Below, piece by piece: positions 51,578 to 61,928 of a DNA stretch of 64,000 nucleotides. Position numbers and translations under genes: made by a program. Each line of letters begins with the position of its first letter. The stretch's first letter is position 1. Below the pieces are notes generated by a model that was not told the origin of the DNA, made no database searches, and saw only the letters and a program-made list of their open reading frames with translations. Source of the stretch: Paramecium octaurelia (Eukaryota > Ciliophora > Oligohymenophorea > Peniculida > Parameciidae); the NCBI GenBank assembly GCA_905182995.1, contig CAJJDP010000061.1, positions 82,149 to 146,148 on the forward strand, given 5' to 3'.

Positions 51578-53042
51578 ATGAACGAAAAAACTGTTGATAA
51601 ATATAAACTCTTAACGACAGATCTTCTTGGAGCAGGATCATTTGCAAAAGTATATAAGGGAATTGATACTACCAATAATAGATAAGTTGCCATAAAAATG
51701 CTACCAAAATAAAATATTCTCAATGATAAATATCTAATGGAAGGCTTAAGAAGAGAATTATCAGTTATGCAAAAACTAAAGGGGAATAATGTAGTTCGTT
51801 TATTAGACACTCTTGAATCTTCAAATAATTATTACATCGTATAAGAATTCTGCAAGGATGGAGATCTTGGAACTTATCTCAGAAAATAGTAATATTTAAC
51901 TGAAGTTGGGGCTATAAGAATATTAACTGATATCCTAAATGGCTTCATTGAATTATTATAACAAGGAATTATTCATCGGGATTTGAAGCCAGCTAATATT
52001 CTCGTCCACTAAAACACTTTTAAATTAGGAGGTAATTTAAATTATAAATTAGATTTCGGATTTGCTAAGTGCATTTCTAATTTTTAAAGAGATGTAATGG
52101 AATCTGTGGTTGGAACTCCCCTCTACATGGCACCGTAGATTTTAATGAGAGAAACATATACTAGTAAATGTGATATTTGGTCAATTGGATGCATTTTTTA
52201 TGAATGCATATTCAGAAGAACTCCTTGGATTGCTAATTCTGTACCCTAATTACTTAATTCAATTTTAAAATACCCGGTTTAGTTCCCCTCTTATATATCT
52301 GCTGAGGCTAAAGATTTTATATTAAAATGTCTCGAAGTCGAAGAAGACAAGCGTATAGGTTGGAATGATCTGTATAGACATCCGCTAATTTATTAAAAAT
52401 TTAAGGATCATGTTGATAAAGTGATTAATATGGAAGCCTAAGCAGAATTCATCATTAATGAGCTAAGATAAATGATTGTTGTTAAATAAATAGATTTATT
52501 GGAAACATTTAAAAAGTTGTAAATTTAGGATAATTAATTTCTAACTTTTAAGGAATTACAACTTTTATTAAATGAAATAGATCCTAAACTCACTAGATAA
52601 TAAATTGAATTTGTTTTTAATATGATTGATGTTGACATGACTAATTAGATTAATTTTTTAGAGTTTTAGAGATGTCTCCAATAACATAGAGTTAGATTAA
52701 GCTTATAAGAAATTAAACCCGATATCATTTACGAAAACAGCCCATTAATTTAGATGCCAAAATGGAAAATTGAATTAAAGAAGATTAAGGATAAAATAGA
52801 AGAAGAGGAAAAAAGTTTAGTTAAACTATTTAAATAATTTGATACTGATGTCAATTAAGTACTCGATCTAGTTGAATTTGTCAAATTTCTCAGGTAATCA
52901 CTCTTAAATATATACTCCTAGATCTTTTAATTCTAAAATCAGTAATGAAGATGCAAGTTTGATATTTTAACATTTTGATAAAAACTGTAATGGAGGAATT
53001 GATTTTTTAGAATTTAAGTCAACTTTCGAATCTTAACTATGA
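51578..53042 (+). CDS. Calcium-dependent (CDPK-like) protein kinase with EF-hands
   Basis: Introns 52032-52052 and 52894-52921 leave 471 codons. Kinase motifs in order: GAGSFAKVYKG, VAIKML, HRDLKPANIL, DFGFAK (created by splicing), GTPLYMAPQ with Gln in place of the usual Glu, and DIWSIGCIFYE. After residue 270 a junction-like helix (AQAEFIINELRQMIVVKQID) leads to EF-hand-like loops. Two are well formed (FDTDVNQVLDLVEFVKF and FDKNCNGGIDFLEF) and the upstream pair is degenerate (MIDVDMTNQINFLEF). This is the CDPK plan, in which calcium binding releases the kinase. It starts 22 bp after calcineurin A on the same strand. The start is the first in-frame ATG, and DKYKLLTTDLLG follows closely. Confidence 0.9.
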
Positions 53043-53449
53043 TATTTATTAAAATTAAATATTTAAGCATAATATACATAATACATTTATCAATTTAATT
53101 TATTTGATGCATCATACATATTATTTTGTTATTTTGAAATGTTACTCAATATTGTTGAATTTTTAACCTAGTTTTATAAATTGTGTATATATTAAAAATA
53201 ATGTATAAGAAATATTTTTCTCGCTCTTATATTCTGTCAATAATTTTTCTCAAATTAATACTTTATTCTATAGGAAGAATAAATAAAGATCTTTTTAGTT
53301 GCTTATTTAAGAGTTGAATATATATTTGTTATTTTTAATCTTTCAGTGTTTATGTTTTGATAAATAGCAAGAACTACAATAAATGAATTGCAAATAAAAT
53401 AATAAGATGATGTATTTATGATTGAATATTTAATTATGCCGAAATTTAA
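53043..53449. other. Spacer, no gene seen
   Basis: About 400 bp of AT-rich sequence between the kinase stop and a convergent small gene. Nothing recognisable on either strand. Confidence 0.5.
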
Positions 53450-53747
53450 TCATGATGCTTGTTTTTTTGCTTCCTTTGCTATTTTCTTTTATTCTTCTTT
53501 GGTTTTCAATAACTTAAATGATTCTTAGTTAAGCTTTGCCTTTGCCATCATTTATTCTTCAATATTTTTATTTATGGTTTTTGTGATTTTGGTATTCTCC
53601 TCAGTGACCATTTTATTATATAAAGTCTAAGGTTTATTCTTTTTGATTTTATGCTCTAAGTTAGATAAAATCAATACTTGGTTTGTCAGTTTTGTTTGAA
53701 TTTTTGTTTTGTTATTTACTTTTTTTTTTAAGGAGTTTTTAAGCCAT
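53450..53747 (-). CDS. Small lysine-rich coiled-coil protein (about 98 aa), one frame break
   Basis: ATG 53747 (MAQKLLKKK) leads at once into a run of ten A (53721-53730). With nine A the frame continues as TKIQTKLTNQVLILSNLEHK and EENTKITKTINKNIEEQMMA to TGA 53452-53450. As given, the frame fails after about 48 codons. The protein is a basic coiled coil with no recognised family. It shares a 29-bp divergent spacer with the trichocyst matrix protein gene. Confidence 0.5.
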
Positions 53748-53776
53748 AATCAAATTCGTTTTTAATTATTTAATAA

Positions 53777-54984
53777 ATGAAAATCTTGGTGCTTTGTTTA
53801 ATAGCATTAGCTATAGCAGACAAATTCGATCAATTCAGAGCATTTGATGAGGATGAATTTGGTAGAACATTGATTGATACATTATAAATGCAAATGAGTA
53901 CAGGTGAACCAATTGCTCGTTTTATCGAAATTATGAGAAACCTTGAGACTTCAATTGAGAATGAATAAAAAGAAGATGATAAAGCCAATAATGAATATTA
54001 AAATTAATGCACAGAGGACATCAAAATTTTATAATAAGAAAGTGCCAATTTAGAGAGAAGAACAGTTGAAATTCAATCAATTTTGGATGAATTAGAACCA
54101 TTAAGATCATACAAATAAGGATAAGCTGATGCTAAGAATGCATGGAAAGTAGAAACAGAAAAGAAATTAGCTGATTTAGTAAAGAAGAGAGAGACTGAAA
54201 AGGCTGAATTCGATAAAAAAGTTGAAGAACATGATTATGCAACATTTGTTATTGAAACAGTTAGAAGAATGTTTTCTGATAAAAGTTAAAGTTTCTTATA
54301 ATTGAATAATGAATCATAATGGCAAAAAGTCAGAGATTACTTTATTAATGCATCTGAATAAGCAAGTATATATGTTTATAATAAATTTAGAGAAATTTGA
54401 AATCAAGAAGAGTTATTCTAAAATGTTTAATGTTTTAGCTGAAATTGCAAGTGCTGCTTAATCTGAAGATTTCTAAAATTCACCTACAGTAAACAGAATT
54501 GTCAATCTTTGCGATCTCATGTTGAAACAAATTGAAGATAGCAAAGCTTTGGAAACAAAGGCTGAACAAAAAAGATTGAATATGTTTGTGTTAGAAAAGG
54601 GTAACTTTGACAAAGATTTAACCAGCTTAAATAATGCTCTTGCTTAATTAACTGCTGCTATTTTAGGATTAGATAATAGAATATAAGATCAAAAGAGAGA
54701 TTTGGCAGATTATAATGCTAGATTGGCTGCCAAAAATAAATAAAGCGAAGATAGAGGAGGAGAATGTAGAGAAAAAGCTTACAATTATTAATTAACAAGA
54801 GAAAAGAGGTAATTTATTTATTCATTTGTGTTTTAGAGAATAAAAAAGATAATTAGTCTCATAAATCATTGGTGCATTCTCTGCTAATCAAAGAGACTTT
54901 GCAGAATATGTTAAATTAAGAGGATAAGCTGGAGATTTCAGAGGAAAAAACTTCCAAATTCTAGGCAATCCAACAGAAGATTGA
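53777..54984 (+). CDS. Trichocyst matrix protein (TMP)
   Basis: Introns 54366-54390 and 54809-54836 leave 384 codons. The start gives a signal peptide (MKILVLCLIALAIA), followed by a propeptide-like segment and two long coiled-coil blocks rich in Glu, Lys, Asn and Gln. Each block has the family style, for example QCTEDIKILQQESANLERRT and ECREKAYNYQLTREKREQ. The end is DFRGKNFQILGNPTED. In Paramecium these proteins are made as about 40-45 kDa precursors, cleaved, and packed into the crystalline core of trichocysts, which expands on Ca2+-triggered exocytosis. Which subfamily this is cannot be told by eye. Confidence 0.9.
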
Positions 54985-55094
54985 TTATGAAATGTTCTTA
55001 ATATAAACAAATACCTTATATTAAAATTCTGGGCAAATCAGATTTTAAATAATCTATTTTGGTTATTAATTTTGATTTGAGTTATCATTAATTT

Positions 55095-55450
55095 ATGATT
55101 TAACAATTAGGAGCCTTATCATAAAAAATAGAATCAAGAGTTTGTAACTTAATTAAATTCAGATAACATAGAATATTAACAATTAAAGTATTTAATTAGC
55201 TAATACAAAGAAATTAGTGAGACTTTCATCTTTTGAAACAAATTAAAGGTAAAGAAGATATATTTATTATAATCTTGTAGAATAGGACATCTTTAGTACT
55301 TTTAAAAAAGATAAATAAGATAGCAAATAGTTCAATCAATTATCATAGAAATTTAATTTACATGTTATCCATGTTTTCAAAGAAATCAATAATAGTTTAT
55401 TTAAGCATGCAGATTTAACAAAAAAGGAGTAGGATACTATTAATAAATGA
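55095..55450 (+). CDS. Small unrecognised protein (110 aa)
   Basis: ATG 55095 opens MIQQLGALSQKIES. Removing a 23-nt intron (GTTTGT...TTCAG, about 55141-55163) joins it to a long open stretch (LVRLSSFETNQRQRRYIYYN, DIFSTFKKDKQDSKQFNQLS) ending at TGA 55448-55450. The product is charged and soluble. The intron starts GTT and ends CAG, less usual here, so the 5' exon is less certain than the rest. Confidence 0.5.
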
Positions 55451-55633
55451 AAGAATAGACTCAATAAGTAAAGTAAACGGATTAAAAACTAATGAATTTT
55501 ATTATAATAATTTTCTATTATAATTTAATTTTTAATATTTTTTAAATTTTATTGACTTTTCCACACTTAGTATTACAATCACATAATTTAATAATTGTTT
55601 TTGATTAATTATATAAAATCCTTATTGAAAAGT

Positions 55634-57151
55634 ATGAAAATCAATGATGATCTTTAAAAGGAATTAAGCTTACAAAATTTGAGATCTTTATAAGAAAATT
55701 AGGAGGATACTGTTTCATCTGAAAATTAAAAAGCTTCCTTTCTTAAATGCATAGTCCTTATACTAGGTACTGCTTTAATGTTTGGAAACAATTACTCTTT
55801 TGATAATCCTCAGGCTTTGTAGAGTTAATTGATTGAACAATTAGACATTACCATCTCATAATTTAATTTACTGTATTCAGGGTTTGCATTCCCTAATATC
55901 TTCTTAACTTTGGTTGGGGGAGTCATCACTAACATATTAGGTATGATTTACAAATGATTTTCAGGAGTTAGAACGGCTTTAATAGGATTTGGTCTGGCTA
56001 TCGTGATTGCGTAACTCATTATATCATTTGGTGGTTTATATTAAAATTTTTGGGTAATGTTAATTGGTAGGATTATTTTTGGTACTGCCTCAGAAAATCT
56101 ATTGATTGCTTAAACAACAATTATAGGAAAATGGTTTAGAGGGAAAGAACTTTCTACTGCAATTGGATATGTTATGGCAATACCTGAATTTGCATGCGGA
56201 TTGAATTCGTTTATTACTCCTATTATATACAATTCATTTGGTCATTTAGCCTATCCATTGTTCTTCAGTGCTTTTTTATGTTTTCTATCTTTCATCTGTG
56301 GAGTTGCCTTATGCATCCTAGATAAGAAGAATGATCAAAAATAACTGGGTAATAATTGCAATCAATAATTTTAGAATTGAATCAAGAAGTGCATACTAAT
56401 GATAAGGTGTCTTTTAGTGATATTAAAAATTTTACTCCTACTTTTTGGACACTTATTATTGTATGTGCTTTATAAATAGGGTCTTACACACCCTTTTTAG
56501 ATAATGCAAATGACTTTTTGCAGTAAAAATTTGAATTTACATATCTCCAATCTGGAAGATTGTTGACTCTAACTTATTTGGCAGCTTGTATACAGTTTAT
56601 TTAATTATTTAGCAATCTTAAGTCCTCTCATTGGTCCATATGTAGATTAAGTTGGCAAAAGAAGACTATTTATATTAGCAACATGTGTTAGTTATATTCT
56701 TACTCATTTCCTTTTTGGAATAATGAAATCAAATCATGAAGGAAATCCTAATTATGTTTCAATAATTCCTCTAATTTTATTAGGTTTATCCTATTCTATG
56801 TATTGTTGTATCATAATTCCTACTGTTTAATATGCTGTACCATAGAGAGTAGTTGGTACTGCCTTTGGCTTTGTTGGTATGTTTACAAACACAGCAATGA
56901 CTCTTTTTCCATTAGTTGCAGCATAATTGGTGTAGAATTCCTTAGATGCAGAATAAGGATATTCATTTGTAGGATATTTCTATTGTGGAATTTCAATAAT
57001 TGGATTGGGTTTCACTATTTCACTTTATTATTTTGATACTCAACATTCTTCTGTTTTAGATTTTGTGAATCCAGAATCACCCAATACTGAAGAGTAGGAA
57101 ATGTTGAAAAGTTAACAATAGGGTTAGAAGGAAAAGTTGATAGAGATTTGA
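55634..57151 (+). CDS. Major facilitator superfamily transporter, MFSD1-like
   Basis: Three introns (55941-55964 ending CAG, 56349-56374, 56588-56612) leave 480 codons. After a polar N-terminus, about 12 hydrophobic segments are seen. The segment after helix 2 reads ILGVRTALIGFG, a later loop has IGRIIFGTASENLLIAQ, and KWFRGKELSTAIGYVMAIPE follows as in MFS helices 4-5. The middle loop is charged and cytosolic, and the second half has SILSPLIGPYVDQVGKRRLF, the family's DxxGRR-like loop. The overall layout best fits MFSD1-type lysosomal transporters, but the substrate cannot be told. The C-terminus is polar and glutamine-rich. Confidence 0.8.
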
Positions 57152-57283
57152 TTAGTGTAATTAAAATGGGGATTACAATATAGGCTTGATTTTTAGAACA
57201 TGTTAATATATAATGTAACAAATTAATTAATTTTGTTGGTGTATATTTATAATGATATATAGAATTTAATACATTTAAATATA

Positions 57284-59240
57284 TCATTAATCTAGTGATT
57301 GTAATGAGTCATAAAATGTTTAATTTTATTTTTCATTTGTTCTTTTTTTAATCCATGAATTAAGAAGATTGTTTGATTTTAAAAACTCCAAATTTGTATT
57401 CTAATTAGCATAAATTTGTTTACAAACTATTATTGCTTTTACTATTCACTTTGCATCTAATCAAGAGGGGTCTATAACGGAGTTTACCACATGTTTTACT
57501 ACATTTGTGGTGTTTATTAAGGTTGAACACTTGGGGACATCTCTTGATATGGACTGCGAATGAGTAATGGTGACATGCCCATATAGGCATTATTGTTGTT
57601 ATTATACATATACATTGGTTGGGCAGGTGTATAAACCATAGGTGTTTAATTGATTTATTGGAAAGGGGAAATCATATTATAATTGGATGGGTAATTCTTA
57701 AAGTATTGTCCCATTAACATTTAAACAGGGGTCTATTGAATTTATTAAGGAATTTCTTCTTAGAATGGACGAAAACCTTGATAATGAACTTAATTTTATT
57801 ATTGTTGTTATTGAATAGGAGACATTTGAACTTATTTTAATCTGAATTGATCATTCTTTAGTTCTTCCATTTGTTGAAGTTAGGGTTGAAAATAATAAGA
57901 TAGGGTATTTGGCGTTGATAAGTCTCTCTTGTTGCTTTCATTTAATGATAATTAGGGTATTTAATATTATTAGGACACTATTTTTTATTATTGATCCAGT
58001 TAAAAGGATGATTAATCTAATAATTATTCATCATTTTATTTATTTATTAATTATTCTTATTATTGTTTTTATTATTATTACTATTGCTATGACTACTTTT
58101 ATTATTATTATTACTATTGTTATTATTTATTTTCCTTTAATTTTGTCTTTTGAACTTATTAAACCTTTTATTATTATTAAACTACAGGATCATGGCCAAT
58201 GTTAAGGAAATCCTTTATCTGGGAACTTATCTTTCTTCTTTTAGTTTAGGTTTCTTAAGGTAGAATTGGAGGGGCTTCTTGAATTTTGTCTTTGGACTTG
58301 TCTCTTAGATTGAATTTTAATTTAGCTTATCTTGAATATTGAGTTCTAATTTAAGGTTCTTCCTTTTGTGGTTCTTACTCCTCCTCAATGTTTTATTTAT
58401 TCAAGTACTCTTTAATTGCTTACAATTCCTCGATGTCATCTTCTTCTTCATCTTTGTGTATTTTTTAAATTAAACTTTTAAATCTATATAATGATAGCGC
58501 TGATTTATACCTATTTTTGACTTAGTTCTCAGTCCTACCTTCAAGCAAAGTGGATATGAGTGACCATCTCTTACCATTTTTGACGACTGTATTTAATAAT
58601 TGAAGATCTTCTTACTGACTCCAATTAGTTCTATTGTATTTAATAAGTGAGGTTACTTTTTAAGTTTTGGATTCAAGTAGTTCATCCATCTTTCTCTAAC
58701 CTATTTGGGTGTTCTAATGAATTGCCCATTATTTTGATTATATAATTCAAGTGCAATGTGTGTCCATATATGTTTTTCATCTTACTCACTAAATTATAGA
58801 TATAAATAAACTCACTGCATGAGTGACTTAATGATTTCATCTTCTTCTGGATCCCAGTTGATACTTTTAGACACTGGATTAATCAAAGTAATCCACCTTT
58901 ATTTAAGTGTAGTTTCATCAATCTAAAGTATAGATGCCAATTGGATCCATTCCTCTTAGTTTGGGTTTATAGTCTTTTTGTTTTTGAGTTAAAAGAATTT
59001 ACCCAATATCCAAATAAACATCATCTTGCATTGTTTGTCCCATTTACGTTTGATTCCAGCCTTTTCTTCAGATAATAATCTAAAACATTATTAATGATTT
59101 CTATACTTTTAGGCTATGGACTCGAAATGTTTACTATTAGGATTAATGAAATTCTCCTTAATTTTGAATTAGTTACGGAAAGGGAAGGGAAGTTCTGCAT
59201 TTTTCAAAGTACCCAACTCTTACAAAAACTCATGAAACAT
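57284..59240 (-). CDS. Myb (SANT) DNA-binding protein with glutamine-rich tail
   Basis: Three introns (58789-58815, 58631-58656, 57401-57423) leave 626 codons. Three SANT/Myb units lie between residues 60 and 260. The first reads WDKQCKMMFIWILGKFFQ...EEWIQLASIL with KQRWITLINP. The second is WDPEEDEIIKSLMQ...WTHIALEL with VRERWMNYLNP. The third is WSQQEDLQLLNTVV..GKRWSLISTLLEGRT with VKNRYKSAL. These have the spaced tryptophans and recognition helices of R1R2R3 Myb proteins. The remaining 350 residues are low-complexity glutamine, proline, methionine and asparagine, coded largely by TAA and TAG, and look like a transactivation or condensate-forming tail. The start lies only 11 bp from that of CDP-DAG synthase. 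Probably a nuclear transcription factor. Confidence 0.88.
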
Positions 59241-59251
59241 TTAATTAATTA

Positions 59252-60340
59252 ATGGTTAATTGGACTCAAAGATTTGCTACAGGATTGATTGGAGGTCCCA
59301 TAGTCTTGTATACCATCTAAAATTAGTTGGCACTCTGTATCCTTATTAATGGTATATATATAATATCACATTTCTAGTGGTGCTCTATTTGTTGCATGCA
59401 GAATTTTAAAAATTGATTTCCAATGTACTTAAACACAATTGCAGTGATTCTGATCGTTGGTATGTAGAAACAATGGCATCCTCCTGGGTATTTAGATTCT
59501 TTATTTCTCAATAGTTCATTCGAATTCCTACACATTATTTTATCACTATGGCGATTATGCAGAGTAATCCATTAAGTGTTCATTTACATATGATCATATC
59601 TATTTTCTTCTTGCTTCTTGTTAGATTGATGAATTATCTAAAAATCAGCGATTTCTTAAAATAAAATGAGAAGTAATCACTCTTTTTCATATTCAATTTT
59701 TAGAACTATTTCTGACAAATTTCCAAGTCAAATGGTTGAAAAGAAAATCCAAATGTTGACATTCTTTTAAATGTCTGCTGATATTGTTTGTAATTAGTAT
59801 CATTCATATCATTAGAATTCCTATTGTTTGTATATCCTCTCAATTTTGTTCTGATAGTGTTCCAATACAAATAAGCTTAAGCATTGAATCTAATTTGGTT
59901 GATATCTGCATGGTAAACTGATAATGGGGCTTTGTTTATGGGTTCTATGTTTGGTAAAACTTTATTTTGTCCTAAAATATCACCAAATAAAACATGGGAG
60001 GGTGTCAGTGGAGGTATATTTCTAAGTGTTTTCTCCTCACTCATACTTTCCTAAATGAATTTCTTGTCCTTTATCACTTTGGACGATCTACATACTAAAC
60101 ATTTTCTATTAATTTCATTGATTGTATCATTAGCATCTATCTTTGGAGATTTGATCGAATCCTTCATTAAAAGAGTTGCTGATGTTAAGGACTCGGGTTC
60201 ACTCTTTCCTGGTCATGGTGGTATTCTTGATAGAGTACTTTGTTATTTGATATATTTAGCTTGATTCTTTGTGCTTTAGTGCCCCTTTTGTTTATCTATA
60301 CATTCAACTATTCATGCATGATGTCTTAGAATTGGCTTGA
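59252..60340 (+). CDS. Phosphatidate cytidylyltransferase (CDP-diacylglycerol synthase)
   Basis: Introns at 59352-59377, 59673-59703, 59790-59815 and 60235-60259 leave 326 codons. A further 27-nt GTA...TAG stretch (59488-59514) could be spliced without changing frame. The N-terminus ([18 protein letters not shown]) and several hydrophobic helices match the family. The signature is complete: [14 protein letters not shown], and [20 protein letters not shown] followed by GILDRLDS, the last part restored by the 60235 intron. The enzyme makes CDP-diacylglycerol from phosphatidate and CTP for phosphatidylinositol and cardiolipin synthesis, in the ER membrane for this integral-membrane type. A DNGALFMG stretch matches the catalytic aspartate region. 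Confidence 0.92.
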
Positions 60341-60908
60341 TTATAAAAGATAAGTATTTCATTATATAATCAATAATATCTAATTTAATTAACAAATTTT
60401 ATCCTTTATATTTATAAACGAATTTACTGATAATAATATATCAGTATTTGCATCCATCCAATCTTTTGAGTCAATTGAATAAGTAATTTGAAAACTATGT
60501 AAACCTCCCTCTATCTCGATTTCTAAGATCTCAATCTCATTAATTCTAATATAATTTAGTATAATTTGATCGTGATCTTGATCTTACAGAAATATTTTCC
60601 TTCATAGAGATGTAAATAATTACTAAGATATCAATTAGATTAAACAGCATATTCTCTATATTTAGATTTTATATAATTTTTTTTTTAGTTAAAACTGAGT
60701 TTAAAATAATAAAGTTATATTATTTTGTGGTTTCCAAGCTTTAATCGCATTTTTCTAAAAATATTGACATTATATCTAATAAGATAGCTAGATGTAAATT
60801 GATTTGTAAGCGAGTAATGGATTGATATTATTAATCAATAAGTAGACTTGTACAAAGAAGATAAATAACTTGGATTGTAATTTGTTAACATTATATATAT
60901 ATATATTT
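60341..60908. other. Spacer with a possible small minus-strand gene
   Basis: On the minus strand, about 60600-60400, a frame reads NYIRINEIEILEIEIEGGLH then FQITYSIDSKDWMDANTDIL, which resembles a galactose-binding-like beta-sandwich such as IFT25. No ATG is found upstream before an in-frame TGA, and I could not place a first exon. A run of TA dinucleotides (about 60893-60905) precedes the next gene. Confidence 0.3.
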
Positions 60909-61890
60909 ATGTAAAACAATAAAATCATTTACTAATAACCAAAAGAGAAAAGATCCTTCTTGTCTCGTTTATGTTCTTGTTTTGATTATTTCAAAAAGAA
61001 TCCAAAACAAATATATTAATATCATCCAGAAATCGATACTCCTAAATCTTCATTTATTGTATTAGAATATACTATTATAAATAGGGATAAAGAAAAATAA
61101 TTGTTTTAGACTTGGATGAAACATTGGTGCATAGTTAATTTGAATATATTGATTAACATGACTTTACAATTGATGTATTTCATCTATAGATAACCCTTAG
61201 ATTGCTGTATAATCACAAAATTTCAAGGTATATGTGATTGTTCGTCCTGGAGTTAAGAAATTTATAGAATAACTTAATCATTTCTATGATATCATTTTTT
61301 GGACTGCAAGTATAAAAGAATATGCAATACCAGTAATGGATTTTATTGATCCAGATGGAAAAGCAATAGAGAGATTATTCAGAGATAGTTGTACGCCTTT
61401 AAAAAATAGTTTCACAAAGGATTTAACTAAGTTGGGGAGAGATTTAAAGGATGTAATAATAGTTGATGTAACGATATAATATTGTTTAATTATTAGAATT
61501 CAGTATTTTCATTTATTATGAATCCCAAAAATGGGTTAAAGATTAATGATTTTTTTTATGATAAATATGATAAGGAACTAGAATCCATATTGCCATTTTT
61601 GATTTGGATATCACAAGTAAGATGTTCAATTACTTTTTAAGTTGTCTGATGTAAGACCAATTTAAAATCGATATTAAGAGTTTTTGAATAGAAAGAAATT
61701 GGAGAAAAAGAATGATGAATAACAAGTTTTATATGGATTATCAAAAACTGTTTCTATTCAGAGGAAGAAATTAAATCAGAAGAGTTTCATAAAGACATTA
61801 ACTGAACATGTAGCAAATAGGGGAAAAGTTGGTAAGGATGATACAAACGAGAGCGAGAAGGAAACCTTTGAAATAATTAATTCATACTGA
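60909..61890 (+). CDS. SCP/NIF-type CTD-like phosphatase (HAD superfamily)
   Basis: Introns 61059-61084, 61175-61200, 61468-61496 and 61617-61641 (acceptor AAG) leave 291 codons. The catalytic HAD motif is IVLDLDETLVHS near residue 55, with the nucleophile and acid aspartates in DxDxT form. VYVIVRPGVKKFIEQL, FYDIIFWTASIKEYAIPVMD, LFRDSCTPLKNSFTKDL and the final LGRDLKDVIIVDNS match the small CTD phosphatase group. In that family such enzymes remove phosphate from RNA polymerase II CTD serines or from other nuclear or membrane proteins. The N-terminus has a cysteine pair (RLCSCFDY) that could be palmitoylated. A basic, lysine-rich tail follows the domain. Confidence 0.9.
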
Positions 61891-61928
61891 GAGTTTTGAT
61901 AATTTTTTTGCTTGTATTAATTTAAAAA

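Noticed and set aside
57909..58205. Plus-strand ORF of 98 residues rich in isoleucine
   Set aside because: It is the antisense shadow of the poly-glutamine tail of the Myb gene.
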